Positions 7,808 to 15,822 of a stretch of DNA of 33,701 bases are shown one piece after another. The notes below the pieces were generated by a model. It was not told the DNA's origin, made no database searches, and was given only the letters and a program-made list of their open reading frames with translations. The stretch is from positions 1-33,701 of the forward strand of contig NZ_AKJY01000013.1 of assembly GCF_000282115.1 (NCBI RefSeq). Direction: 5' to 3'. Position 1 is the first letter of the stretch. The number at the start of each line of letters is the position of its first letter. Position numbers and translations under genes: made by a program. This DNA comes from Chryseobacterium populi (GTDB lineage Bacteria; Bacteroidota; Bacteroidia; Flavobacteriales; Weeksellaceae).

Positions 7808-8257
7808 ATGCTGAAAGTTGGAGACAAATTACCCAAGTTTGAAGGAATAAATCAGGATGGAAAAGCGGTAACCTCATCGGAATTAATTGGGAAAAAATTA
7901 GTTATTTTCTTTTACCCACAGGCCAATACTCCGACATGTACTGTGGAAGCCTGTAACCTGAGCGATAATTATTCTCAATTAAAAAAAGCAGGATTTCAGT
8001 TATTGGGAATTAGTGGTGATACTGTAAAAAAACAGAAAAATTTTCACAGTAAATTTGCCTTCCCTTATGATCTGATTGCTGATGAAAGCCATGATATCAT
8101 TGAAAAATTTGGGGTATGGCAGGAGAAAAAAACGTTTGGTAAAACATATATGGGAATTGTAAGAACCACTTTTATTTTTGACGAAAAGGGAGTTTGTACA
8201 AGGGTAATTGAAAAAGTGACTTCCAAAACCGCTGCACAACAAATCCTAGAAGGATAA
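7808..8257 (+). CDS. bcp: Thioredoxin-dependent thiol peroxidase (Bcp/PrxQ-type peroxiredoxin)
   Basis: A 149-residue cytoplasmic peroxiredoxin of normal length. The active-site segment NTPTCTVEAC contains the peroxidatic Cys44 and the resolving Cys49, the C-x4-C spacing of PrxQ/Bcp enzymes. These reduce hydroperoxides at the expense of thioredoxin. The thioredoxin-fold beginning (VGDKLPKFEGINQDG) and the LLGISGDT strand are also typical. The usual Gly after TP is Thr here, a mild variation. The start at ATG 7808 fits the well-placed promoter. No regulator is adjacent. Confidence 0.93.
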   Translation: MLKVGDKLPKFEGINQDGKAVTSSELIGKKLVIFFYPQANTPTCTVEACNLSDNYSQLKKAGFQLLGISGDTVKKQKNFHSKFAFPYDLIADESHDIIEKFGVWQEKKTFGKTYMGIVRTTFIFDEKGVCTRVIEKVTSKTAAQQILEG

Positions 8258-8278
8258 TTTAAACACAAACCTCACTGA

Positions 8279-8397
8279 TATTTTTACGAAAGACACAAAT
8301 CTGTCATTGTGATGTTCGTAAAAATAGTGGTGTTGTGAGTATGAGATTATTTTAAGTATTAGTCAAGAGATTGTTTCACTTTGCCGGCAATGACAGA
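8279..8397. repeat. Degenerate inverted repeats, possible remnant of a small mobile repeat
   Basis: Two nested inverted repeats fill the intergenic stretch. TATTTTTACGAA (8279-8290) pairs with TTCGTAAAAATA (8325-8336), 12 bp perfect with a 34-nt spacer. TCTGTCATTG (8300-8309) pairs with CAATGACAGA (8388-8397), 10 bp. The right end (GATTGTTTC...GCAATGACAG) resembles a worn copy of the GATTGCTTCGT...CGCAATGACAG interspersed repeats found in many Flavobacteriia genomes. No ORF is present. A structured terminator for the peroxiredoxin gene is the alternative reading. Confidence 0.5.
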
Positions 8398-8407
8398 AAC
8401 AGTAAAA

Positions 8408-8950
8408 TTATTCTGTTTCATAATACCTGAGCTCCTCATCTTCTCCGGGAAGAGTTACATGATTTTTGAATTTTAATCCTAATTTTTCAATTAATTTCTG
8501 GGAAGAAAAATTGTCTTTTGCGGTAATTGCAGAAAGTTTTTTCAGCCCATACTCATCCATCCCGATAGATTTAACCTTTATTGCCGCCTCATAAGCATAT
8601 CCTTTACCCTCAAATTCTTCCAGAAGAGAAAACCCTATATCTACCACATCCAGACCTTCACGTTCAAAAATTCCTACACCTCCTATTTTCTTATTTTCAT
8701 CTTTCGTGATTACCATATAATTTCCGAATCCCAGCTTTTCAAATTGTGGAAGGAATTTGTTTTTAATATAGTTTTCGGCATCGGAAACCGTCTTAATATG
8801 ACGGTCGCCAATATATTGTATAAATTTTGGTCTGTTATAAAGATCAAGAAGAAACTCGCCATCATCTAATGACATCGGGCGAATGATTAATCTTTCTGTT
8901 TCGTAGAAATTATTTTCTTTTGGTTGATTTGGCTGGTTTTTTAGGCTCAT
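8408..8950 (-). CDS. GNAT family N-acetyltransferase (RimJ/RimL-like)
   Basis: 180 residues from ATG 8950. The frame continues to a TTG at 8974, which I reject. ETERLIIRPMSLDDGEFL is the standard opening of RimJ/RimL-type GNAT enzymes. FEGKGYAYEAA gives the acetyl-CoA pyrophosphate-binding turn (Q/RxxGxG/A), and the segment GLKKLSAIT...NFSSQKLIEKLGLK is the typical motif B. The substrate cannot be read from sequence; members acetylate protein N-termini, small amines or antibiotics. Its first 41 bases overlap the end of the upstream secreted-protein gene, which suggests translational coupling at the distal end of the tolC-sprT-manC operon. Confidence 0.88.
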   Translation of the reverse strand: MSLKNQPNQPKENNFYETERLIIRPMSLDDGEFLLDLYNRPKFIQYIGDRHIKTVSDAENYIKNKFLPQFEKLGFGNYMVITKDENKKIGGVGIFEREGLDVVDIGFSLLEEFEGKGYAYEAAIKVKSIGMDEYGLKKLSAITAKDNFSSQKLIEKLGLKFKNHVTLPGEDEELRYYETE

Positions 8951-9581
8951 CTTTTGATTCTTCTTTTTTTTCAATTTTTAAAAGTCTCGGATTATTTTTA
9001 CACTTTTTATTATAAAGCTCAATATAAGTTCCGTTATCTTTTACATTGGTTATCATCCCGTTGGATTTGCTTACCGTTAAGGTATAATGTGTTTTTTGAT
9101 ACGGGCATTCCTTTGAGGTCAGTTTTCCCAGATCCATATAATAGTTGGATTGGTCTTCATAATAGTTTCCTGCAATATCCTTAAACTCCTCATCTATCAT
9201 ATACCCTTCTATGGTAGCAGCAATTGCCGCTTCCTCTGCATTATCTATTTTTCCGATAAATTTTTTCAGGTTTTCGAAATCCGTAACATAATTCAACTTT
9301 CCTCCGGAGGAATAAACAATGTAATAAAAACTGTCTTCATCAGGAAACAGGTCAAACCCAGAAAATTGTGGTGCATAATCCTTTTTTGTCCCGGATATTT
9401 TTATTTCCTGGTTTTGTCCATACGTGTTGTAAACCAAAACCCAGAAATCGTTATTATCATTAGGAACTATTCTCTGAAGAATAACTGGAATACCAGAAAA
9501 TTTCTTCTTCTCCTGCGAATAAGTTAAAATTCCCAAAAACAGAAAAATAAATGCCGAAACCTTGTATGTGAATTTTGTCAT
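8910..9581 (-). CDS. Hypothetical secreted protein
   Basis: 223 residues from ATG 9581; an in-frame TTG at 9596 is rejected because the ATG gives a cleaner signal peptide. Residues 1-22 form a signal sequence ending ILTYSQ. The mature part is mixed beta/alpha with aromatic-rich strands (FWVLVYNTYG, FYYIVYSSGG) and two cysteines near the C-terminal half. It ends in a Lys/Glu/Pro-rich tail. I do not recognise the family. The gene lies 23 bp downstream of the mannose-1-phosphate guanylyltransferase gene and overlaps the GNAT gene. Envelope or periplasmic location is inferred from the signal peptide. Confidence 0.75.
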   Translation of the reverse strand: MTKFTYKVSAFIFLFLGILTYSQEKKKFSGIPVILQRIVPNDNNDFWVLVYNTYGQNQEIKISGTKKDYAPQFSGFDLFPDEDSFYYIVYSSGGKLNYVTDFENLKKFIGKIDNAEEAAIAATIEGYMIDEEFKDIAGNYYEDQSNYYMDLGKLTSKECPYQKTHYTLTVSKSNGMITNVKDNGTYIELYNKKCKNNPRLLKIEKKEESKDEPKKPAKSTKRK

Positions 9582-9604
9582 CGCCTTATTCTTCAAAAGT
9601 ATAA

Positions 9605-10687
9605 TTACATAAATTTATCTCCTTTTTTGAAGTTTTTCAAATCAAGAACATAATCTTTTATCAGCTGATCGTTATCCCTCGGGCAAATCAGCAATGCCTT
9701 ATCAGTATCTACGATAATGTAGTTTTCCAAGCCGTCTATAACAACAGCTTTCTTATTATTTTTAAGGCGGATGATATTTCCTTTTGCATTGTAAGTCAGC
9801 ACGTGTTTCAGTTTTACAGCATTTTGATTTTCATCCTTTTCCGTATTTTCATAGATGGATGTCCATGTTCCGAGGTCACTCCATCCCAAATCTGAAGGAA
9901 TGACATAAACATTCTTCGCCTTTTCAAGAATCCCGTTATCGATGGAAATTTTCTGTACTTTCGGATAAATGAGTTCAATACAGCTGTTTTCGCCTTCAGA
10001 ATTGTATTCACAAGCCATGAAATGCTGCGTCATATCCGGAAGATACATTTCAAATGCCTGATGAATACTTTTTACATTCCAGATAAATATCCCGGCATTC
10101 CATAGAAAATCCCCGCTTTCCAGAAAGCTTTGAGCAATCTCGAGAATAGGCTTTTCCGTAAAAGTTTTTACTTTGAAATATTCTGCATTTTTTTTATCAA
10201 CAAACTGAATATAACCGTATCCGGTGTCAGGCCTTGTCGGCGTAATTCCCAGAGTAACCAGGTAATCATTGCTTTCAGCAAGGTCAAATGCAAGCTGTAC
10301 TTTTTCAAGAAAAACATCTTCCTTCAATATCAGGTGATCTGCCGGCAAAACAATCATTGTCGCATCCGGATTGATTTCAGCAATTTTATTAGCCATATAA
10401 AGGTTACAGGCTGCTGTATTTTTCATCAGGGGTTCCCCGACAATATTATCTTCCGGAATTTCCGGTAACTGCTGATGAGAAAGGCTTACATATTCTTTAT
10501 TGGTAATAACAAATATATTTTCATTCGGAATGATCTTGCTGATCCGGTCATACGTTTGTTGAATCATTGTACGGCCAACTCCTAAAATATCCTGAAATTG
10601 TTTTGGAAATTTCTGTGTGCTCATCGGCCAGAATCTGCTTCCAATCCCTCCGGCCATTATAACACAGTATTTATCTGATATTGACAT
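9605..10687 (-). CDS. manC: Mannose-1-phosphate guanylyltransferase (GDP-mannose synthesis)
   Basis: 360 residues with the nucleotidyltransferase signature MAGGIGSRFWPMS...FPKQF at residues 11-31. Further conserved blocks are PADHLI, GITPTRPDTGYGYI, FTEKP, LWNAGIFIW and PSDLGWSDLGTW. The enzyme makes GDP-mannose from mannose-1-phosphate and GTP, feeding glycan or lipopolysaccharide synthesis. The length matches the monofunctional type; the C-terminal phosphomannose isomerase domain of bifunctional AlgA/ManC enzymes is absent. It starts 2 bp after the sprT-like gene, so the two are translationally close. GDP-mannose could supply the glycosyltransferases at 20623-24117. Confidence 0.93.
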   Translation of the reverse strand: MSISDKYCVIMAGGIGSRFWPMSTQKFPKQFQDILGVGRTMIQQTYDRISKIIPNENIFVITNKEYVSLSHQQLPEIPEDNIVGEPLMKNTAACNLYMANKIAEINPDATMIVLPADHLILKEDVFLEKVQLAFDLAESNDYLVTLGITPTRPDTGYGYIQFVDKKNAEYFKVKTFTEKPILEIAQSFLESGDFLWNAGIFIWNVKSIHQAFEMYLPDMTQHFMACEYNSEGENSCIELIYPKVQKISIDNGILEKAKNVYVIPSDLGWSDLGTWTSIYENTEKDENQNAVKLKHVLTYNAKGNIIRLKNNKKAVVIDGLENYIIVDTDKALLICPRDNDQLIKDYVLDLKNFKKGDKFM

Positions 10688-10689
10688 GT

Positions 10690-11280
10690 TTAACTACATT
10701 TTTCGACCCTTGCCAAAGGTTTGAAAGAATACTTCCTTCCAGTAGCCAGGTTCATACAAAGGTAGTTTTTTTTAATCAGACCTTCTAGAAAATATTTCTC
10801 ATTTCGATAAATAAAGTAATCTCCTTTTCGCAATTCTTCTATAAATTGTAGTTTATCATCCTGTTTTTCAATGTGGAAATATTTTACAAGGTCCGGGCTG
10901 GCCATAAAATTGGCCTTCGGAGATCTGGAAAACTTCACAATAATAGGCCTCAGGTCTTCTTCATATATATCAAGGCTTTCGAGGAGCATTCTCCTGAAGG
11001 TATCTTTCCATTCATTCCCATGTGGAGAAATTCTTCTACCATATTTTTCAAAGGCTATCAAGTGAGCCAGCTCATGGGTAAGCACAAAGAAAAAAAGCTG
11101 TGGAGCCAGTGTAGAATTAATGGTTATTTCATGGGAATGATCCGGGAGTTTTCTATAATCTCCCAGTTTCGAATTCCTGTTTCTTGTAATTTTTATATGA
11201 ATATAGTAATCTGAAAACCAGATTTTTAAATATTGAAGTGTATTGGGTGGTAAATATTTTTCTAGAGACTGGATTGACAT
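10690..11280 (-). CDS. SprT-like zinc metalloprotease domain protein
   Basis: A 196-residue protein with the zincin motif HELAHLIAFEKYG (His69, Glu70, His73) followed by SPHGNEW (His87), the pattern of SprT/Spartan domains. In eukaryotes Spartan cleaves DNA-protein crosslinks; bacterial SprT proteins are poorly understood. The C-terminal part (about 130-190) carries YFLEGLIKKNYLCMNLATGR, but I do not see the four-cysteine zinc ribbon of longer SprT members. It lies 1 bp after the TolC-like gene and 2 bp before manC, so it is within one operon. The functional link between these genes is not obvious. Confidence 0.88.
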   Translation of the reverse strand: MSIQSLEKYLPPNTLQYLKIWFSDYYIHIKITRNRNSKLGDYRKLPDHSHEITINSTLAPQLFFFVLTHELAHLIAFEKYGRRISPHGNEWKDTFRRMLLESLDIYEEDLRPIIVKFSRSPKANFMASPDLVKYFHIEKQDDKLQFIEELRKGDYFIYRNEKYFLEGLIKKNYLCMNLATGRKYSFKPLARVEKCS

Positions 11281-11281
11281 T

Positions 11282-12595
11282 TTATAAACTTAACGGAATT
11301 CCCGCATAGAAATTCAACAATTTAAGGCTGAAAAGATAGTTATATTTTGCCTGGGCTACAGACCCCTGAGCATTTGCATAATTATTTCTCGCAATATTTA
11401 CATCAAAAATAGTCGTTCTTCCCGCAGCATAGCTCTTATCTGCAAATTCTAATGAAAGTTTTGTACTTTTTTCTGTTTCTACTGCTGCAAGATAGGCTTC
11501 ATAATTAGCTTCTACATCAAACTGGGCTTTCTGTACATTTTGTCTTACAACCTGTCTTTGCTGTTCAAAAGAATTTTTAGCGATGCTTTCGTTGATCTTG
11601 GATTGTTCTACCTGTAGCTTTGTGATTCCTTTATTGAAGATAGGAATGTTTATAGAAAGCCCGAGCTGCTGCCCGAAGTTATCTTTATACTGTTGGAAAA
11701 AAGTTCTTTCATCAGCCACATTCAATAAATTATTATAGAAACTTCCTACTCCCGCGCTGGCTGTTATCGTTGGCCAGAATGCGGTTCTGTTGATCTCTGT
11801 TTGTGCTTCGGCAGATTTAATTCGGCTTTCTGCGGCTTTTATCTGTGGCTGGGTGTCATAAGCAGTAGTTAAAACCTCATCTACAGATTTAAGCTGAGGA
11901 GCCAACTGGTCAGGAATATCAACATTTTCTACATCAAATTCTTTATAATCTTCCAGTTGTAAAAGCTGAGCCAGCGCAAATAAACTTCTGCCGGTATTAA
12001 TTTCTGCTGTTTTGAGGTTTTGTTTTTCTCTTGCCAATGCTGCTTCTGCTTCAGCAAGAATAGTCTGGGCTGTCGTACCGACTTCTGTGGTTATCTTTGC
12101 CCTGTCAAATTGTTTCTGAGCATTCTCAACGGCACTCTGAGAAATTTTCACAATTTCCCTGTTCAGTAGTGTTGTCAAATATTGTTGGGCAATCTGTAAA
12201 GAAATATCGTTTTTTATGGTTTCTATATCGTATTGGCTTGCTTCGACATCAAATTCGGATTTTCTTACTGTTTTTTCCAGCCTTCCGTTGTTATAAACCA
12301 AAATATCTGCTCCAAGGTTGGCGCTATTACTGAATCTGTCATTCCGGATACTTCCTGTTCCTAATGAAGCCTGCCCGAAGCTTACATTATTTCCGAGGCT
12401 TGCCGATACAGAAGGTAAATATCCTCTTTTAGCAATTTTAAGATTAGAATCCTGAACTTGTTTCGAATATTCATTTTGGATAACCTGAAGATTATGCTTT
12501 ACAGCATAGTCTACACATTCTCTCAAAGACCACTTTTTCTGGGCATTTATACCCAAATAAGATAATCCCAAAACAATAATCAGAACTTTTTTCAT
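11282..12595 (-). CDS. TolC family outer membrane efflux protein
   Basis: 437 residues with a signal peptide ending GINAQ and the TolC-family opening WSLRECVDYAVKHN. Two similar halves with long amphipathic helices follow (for example around 150-215 and 340-420, the latter with the typical TTIFDVNIARNNYANAQ segment). TolC proteins form trimeric outer-membrane channels for tripartite efflux or type I secretion. The membrane-fusion and inner-membrane pump genes expected beside it are absent. Instead it heads an operon with sprT-like, manC, a secreted protein and a GNAT gene. A near-consensus -7 box (TATCTTTA on the minus strand, 12630-12623) precedes it. Confidence 0.92.
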   Translation of the reverse strand: MKKVLIIVLGLSYLGINAQKKWSLRECVDYAVKHNLQVIQNEYSKQVQDSNLKIAKRGYLPSVSASLGNNVSFGQASLGTGSIRNDRFSNSANLGADILVYNNGRLEKTVRKSEFDVEASQYDIETIKNDISLQIAQQYLTTLLNREIVKISQSAVENAQKQFDRAKITTEVGTTAQTILAEAEAALAREKQNLKTAEINTGRSLFALAQLLQLEDYKEFDVENVDIPDQLAPQLKSVDEVLTTAYDTQPQIKAAESRIKSAEAQTEINRTAFWPTITASAGVGSFYNNLLNVADERTFFQQYKDNFGQQLGLSINIPIFNKGITKLQVEQSKINESIAKNSFEQQRQVVRQNVQKAQFDVEANYEAYLAAVETEKSTKLSLEFADKSYAAGRTTIFDVNIARNNYANAQGSVAQAKYNYLFSLKLLNFYAGIPLSL

Positions 12596-12690
12596 ATTAC
12601 GATTTTACAATATTAGACGAACTAAAGATAAAAAAGTTACAGTTTTGAAAAATTAATATTTTCTTTTTAAAAAACTTTTGAGATTTTTGC

Positions 12691-13938
12691 ATGATGACAA
12701 CCAAACAATATCAGGAAGCTGTTGAATGGCTTTTCGTTCAGGCTCCCAATTATCAGATTGACGGGGAGAAGGCCTACAAGCCTGGTTTAGATAATATCAC
12801 AAAACTTTGTGCTTTTTTTGACAACCCTCAGGAAAAGATACAATGCATTCATATCGGAGGCACCAACGGAAAAGGTTCAACAAGCAATATGCTGGCTTCC
12901 GTTCTCCAGGAGGCCGGTTATAAAACAGGAATATACAATTCACCCCACCTTATTGATTTTACGGAACGTATAAAGGTTGATGGTAAAAACTGTGATAAGG
13001 AATTTGTCTTTAATTTCATCCAAAAGCTTAAAAACTTACCTGAAGATATCAAACCTTCGTTTTTTGAGTTTACCACCATTATGGCTTTTGAATACTTTTA
13101 TCAGCAGAAGGTAGATTTTGCTATTATCGAAGTCGGTCTGGGCGGGAGGCTGGACTCTACAAACATCATTAAGCCGTTAGTTTCTGCAATCACAAATGTT
13201 CAGCTTGATCATCAGAATATCCTGGGAAATACAATTGAAGAGATCGCCGGAGAAAAAGCAGGAATTATTAAAAGCAATATTCCAGTTATTTCTGGCGATG
13301 ACAACACAGTGGTGAAAAATATCGTTCAGCAGAAAGCAGATAAAGAAAACACCCATTTCATTGATGCCACTTTAATAGAAACTCACCTCGAGTCTGATCT
13401 GAAAGGAAATTACCAGCAAAAAAATATAAAAGTGGTTCTGGCCTTAGTGGAAGAATTAAAAAAATTAAATATCACGATCTCTGACAAAAACATAGAAAAC
13501 GGGTTATTGCATGTACATCATAATACCGGATTTATCGGCCGCTGGTTTGAGTTTTCAAAAACTCCGCTGACGATCTGTGATACTGCACACAATCAGGCCG
13601 GATTAGAGTATGTTTTCTCACAGCTTAATTCGATTGATCGTCACAAGCATGTCATCCTGGGATTCGTGAATGATAAAAAAATAGATGAGATGATGGCTTT
13701 ATTACCTGAAAATTCCGAATTTTATTTTGCAAAGCCGGCTATTCACAGGGGAAGGCATCCTGAGGACTATGAAGATTTGCTGATCAATGCCAAAATTATT
13801 TATAAAATTTTCGATTCAGTACAGGAAGCCTATTTATCTGCAAAACAACAATGTACAAATGAAGAAATGATTTTTATTGGGGGCAGCAACTTTGTAGTCG
13901 GAGAATTTTTAGAAAAAAATTTGGAGATTTACAGATAA
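12691..13938 (+). CDS. folC: Folylpolyglutamate synthase / dihydrofolate synthase
   Basis: A 415-residue Mur-ligase family enzyme that adds glutamate to dihydropteroate and/or tetrahydrofolate in folate metabolism. The ATP-binding loop GGTNGKGST is at residues 56-64. NSPHLIDFTERI and EVGLGGRLDSTN are the other hallmark FolC blocks, followed by LDHQNILGNT and CDTAHNQAG in the C-terminal domain. Two adjacent ATGs (12691 and 12694) could start it. It is a single-gene unit, divergent from the TolC operon. The promoter of the downstream tRNA pair lies within its last codons and stop. Confidence 0.95.
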   Translation: MMTTKQYQEAVEWLFVQAPNYQIDGEKAYKPGLDNITKLCAFFDNPQEKIQCIHIGGTNGKGSTSNMLASVLQEAGYKTGIYNSPHLIDFTERIKVDGKNCDKEFVFNFIQKLKNLPEDIKPSFFEFTTIMAFEYFYQQKVDFAIIEVGLGGRLDSTNIIKPLVSAITNVQLDHQNILGNTIEEIAGEKAGIIKSNIPVISGDDNTVVKNIVQQKADKENTHFIDATLIETHLESDLKGNYQQKNIKVVLALVEELKKLNITISDKNIENGLLHVHHNTGFIGRWFEFSKTPLTICDTAHNQAGLEYVFSQLNSIDRHKHVILGFVNDKKIDEMMALLPENSEFYFAKPAIHRGRHPEDYEDLLINAKIIYKIFDSVQEAYLSAKQQCTNEEMIFIGGSNFVVGEFLEKNLEIYR

Positions 13939-13950
13939 GTCGTATATTTG
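13920..13950 (+). promoter_or_regulatory. Consensus promoter of the tRNA-Val pair
   Basis: TTTG (13920-13923), 19 bp, TATATTTG (13943-13950) then C is an exact match to the Bacteroidetes promoter TTTG-N19-TAnnTTTG. The -33 box overlaps the last codons of folC. The predicted transcription start is near 13957, about 24 bp before the first tRNA. Confidence 0.8.
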
Positions 13951-13980
13951 CACCACTCTAAATGAGAAAATAAGTATAGA

Positions 13981-14055
13981 GGGTTCTTAGCTCAGTTGGT
14001 TCAGAGCATCTGGTTTACACCCAGAGGGTCGGGGGTTCGAATCCCTCAGGACCCA
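13981..14055 (+). tRNA. tRNA-Val (anticodon TAC), copy 1
   Basis: The cloverleaf is complete. Acceptor stem GGGTTCT pairs with AGGACCC, D arm is GCTC...GAGC, anticodon stem TCTGG/CCAGA encloses loop TTTACAC (anticodon TAC, Val), and the T arm carries GGTTCGAATCC. The discriminator is A; CCA is not encoded. Length is 75 nt. Confidence 0.97.
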
Positions 14056-14089
14056 CAGAAAAGGAAACGAAACCTTTCAAAAAAAATTC

Positions 14090-14164
14090 GGGTTCTTAGC
14101 TCAGTTGGTTCAGAGCATCTGGTTTACACCCAGAGGGTCGGGGGTTCGAATCCCTCAGGACCCA
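14090..14164 (+). tRNA. tRNA-Val (anticodon TAC), copy 2
   Basis: Its sequence is identical to copy 1 over all 75 nt, starting 34 bp after it. The flanks differ, so only the gene itself is duplicated or homogenised. CCA is not encoded. An intrinsic terminator follows within 7 bp. Confidence 0.97.
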
Positions 14165-14170
14165 CAGGAG

Positions 14171-14203
14171 ATCTCTCAGGAAACTGGGAGATTTTTCTTT
14201 TTT
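14171..14203 (+). terminator. Intrinsic terminator of the tRNA-Val transcript
   Basis: ATCTCTCAG (14171-14179) pairs with CTGGGAGAT (14184-14192), one G-U pair included, closed by a GAAA tetraloop and followed by a T-rich tract to 14203. Confidence 0.88.
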
Positions 14204-14262
14204 ATAAGTTCTTCTATTTTTCAAACTTTCTTTATTTCATTAATTTTTTATAAACAAATCAT

Positions 14263-14270
14263 TAAATTTG
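14263..14270 (+). promoter_or_regulatory. Candidate -7 box for the PAAR-like cassette
   Basis: TAAATTTG matches TAnnTTTG exactly and lies 40-52 bp before the first usable ATGs of the next gene. No TTTG is found at -33, so strength or activator dependence is unclear. An in-frame TTG (14268-14270) overlaps this box and should not be taken as a start codon. Confidence 0.5.
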
Positions 14271-14309
14271 ATCATTAAACTATGTCGGGAGGCTAAAAAT
14301 GATATTGTT

Positions 14310-15293
14310 ATGGGCATTCTCATGTCAAAAAATGAAATACTAAGAAGATTAAACGCTCTCAGGATAAAACCTTCGGGATTGAAGCAGAGAAAATACGAGG
14401 TATCCGTTAAATATTTTTCCGGAGAAGAGCAGGTTCTCTCAAAAAGAATTGATTACGAAGTAACCACCAATTTAAACCTCGAATACAATAAAGGCATCCT
14501 TGAAATCAACAAGGAAAATATCTTTTATGACCAGCATCAGCCTGACCACATCAGTGAAATCCTCGCAAATTCGATATCAAAATCAATCTATCCTCTTCAG
14601 ACTCATATCAATGAAAAAGGATTAAGCACTAATGAAATTCTTAACCATGAAGAGATCAAAACCCGCTGGACTGAAGAAAAATTAAAAATATCAGATAAAT
14701 ATGATAGTGAATCCTTACACAACTTTTTTCTTGCGGTAGATAATAAGCTTGAAAACAAGCCGGAAGTTGAAAAAAGTCTACAAAACGACTGGTTCTGGAA
14801 CCTGTTTTTTCATCCTAGATTTATTGATTATGGTGAAGCCCGTAAAACTGAAACAGCACTCTTCCTGTCCGTAATCCCTTATCAGCCACCCATAAGGTTT
14901 CCGGGAATTCAGACCATTAATAAGATCCCTACCGATTATCATTCTTTCGTGATTGAATTTGAAAGTTCGGAAAAAACGGCAGATCCCTATTTTATTCCCA
15001 AAAAACGGACGGATAAAACATCCTGTTTTATGTCTTTGAAAGTGGTTTTCGACCTTGATCTCTATTATCATTTTCCAATGCACATACGAGCCTATTTTGA
15101 AGTTTATTCTAAAGACCGGCAAGGGAACAAAGTTTTTATCAAAAAAATAAATTATACACAATATCAGCAGGAAACAGAAAAATATAAAGGTATGGAACTG
15201 GACAAAAACAGTCCTTTTATTACAGGAGGGCTCGTTGTCTCAGAGCCTAATCCGTGGGGATTTTATAAAAACAAATATGAAAATGACTGGTAG
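14310..15293 (+). CDS. Unknown protein, first gene of the PAAR-like cassette
   Basis: The product is 327 residues from ATG 14310, or 323 from ATG 14322 (MSKNEILRRLNALR), which I think equally likely. The reading frame extends to a TTG at 14268, but that lies in the promoter. No signal peptide or membrane segment is visible. The N-terminal part is charged and mixed; the C-terminal half (about 190-325) contains beta-rich segments such as SLKVVFDLDLYYHFPMHIR and an aromatic patch NDWFWNLFFHP in the middle. I do not recognise the family. Its position 56 bp before the DUF4280 gene suggests a chaperone, adaptor or structural helper for that secreted module; this is inference from position. Confidence 0.75.
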   Translation: MGILMSKNEILRRLNALRIKPSGLKQRKYEVSVKYFSGEEQVLSKRIDYEVTTNLNLEYNKGILEINKENIFYDQHQPDHISEILANSISKSIYPLQTHINEKGLSTNEILNHEEIKTRWTEEKLKISDKYDSESLHNFFLAVDNKLENKPEVEKSLQNDWFWNLFFHPRFIDYGEARKTETALFLSVIPYQPPIRFPGIQTINKIPTDYHSFVIEFESSEKTADPYFIPKKRTDKTSCFMSLKVVFDLDLYYHFPMHIRAYFEVYSKDRQGNKVFIKKINYTQYQQETEKYKGMELDKNSPFITGGLVVSEPNPWGFYKNKYENDW

Positions 15294-15349
15294 AAAACCG
15301 ATTTGAATAAAAAACACTAATTTTACCCACCACACAAAATTACATTAGT

Positions 15350-15820
15350 ATGTCTCAAAAAGAAAAAGTAGTACAGGGAGCCTTGTGCCAATGTCAGTTT
15401 GGTACTACTCCGGACAAATTAAAGGTACTCACACAACAGAAATATTATATCAACGACCTCAATGGCAGCTCAAAATTGGCTGCCACCCATAAAGATATAG
15501 GCGCTACTTTTGAAAAAAACACTTTCGGATCCTGTAAAAAAAAGAATAACACCCCATGCAGTGCAGTCGTTACAGAATGGAGCGGTTATTACGAAAAAGA
15601 AAAATACTCTCCCCCGGATGGCTATATTTTACTGGAAGACAGTAAGGCAACCTGCCCTATTGGGGGTAAAGACTGTATTTCAATTATCAAAACCGGACAA
15701 ATCGGGGAGCCATCTCAAAGCAATCTGAAAAATGCCGACAGCGAACTTCAGCCCCATGTAAATCCCGTTGTTGATATGTCAAACTATAATAGTAAAGATC
15801 CTTACAAATTCGGATATTAA
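15350..15820 (+). CDS. DUF4280 PAAR-like protein
   Basis: A 156-residue protein with the DUF4280 pattern. It opens with VVQGALCQCQFGTTPDKLKV, has a central FGSCKKK...PCSAV...W block, and a closing ATCPIGGKDCISIIKTGQ. Conserved cysteines occur at each block. DUF4280 proteins are PAAR-like: they form the sharp tip on VgrG-type spikes of T6SS or related contractile systems and recruit cargo. The core is about 120 residues; a 30-residue polar tail (QSNLKNADSEL onwards) is extra and may contact cargo. The next gene begins 2 bp after its stop, as expected when a PAAR-like protein is paired with its effector. Confidence 0.88.
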   Translation: MSQKEKVVQGALCQCQFGTTPDKLKVLTQQKYYINDLNGSSKLAATHKDIGATFEKNTFGSCKKKNNTPCSAVVTEWSGYYEKEKYSPPDGYILLEDSKATCPIGGKDCISIIKTGQIGEPSQSNLKNADSELQPHVNPVVDMSNYNSKDPYKFGY

Positions 15821-15822
15821 AT

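Noticed and set aside
14268..14309. TTG-initiated extension of the first cassette gene
   Set aside because: The TTG is part of a TAAATTTG -7 box, so it lies upstream of the transcription start.
14299..14343. A 14-codon leader ORF with a purine-rich GGGAGG 6 nt upstream, overlapping the first cassette gene
   Set aside because: Shine-Dalgarno use is rare in Bacteroidetes, the peptide has no attenuator-like residue bias, and it overlaps the ATG region of the main gene; most likely coincidence.
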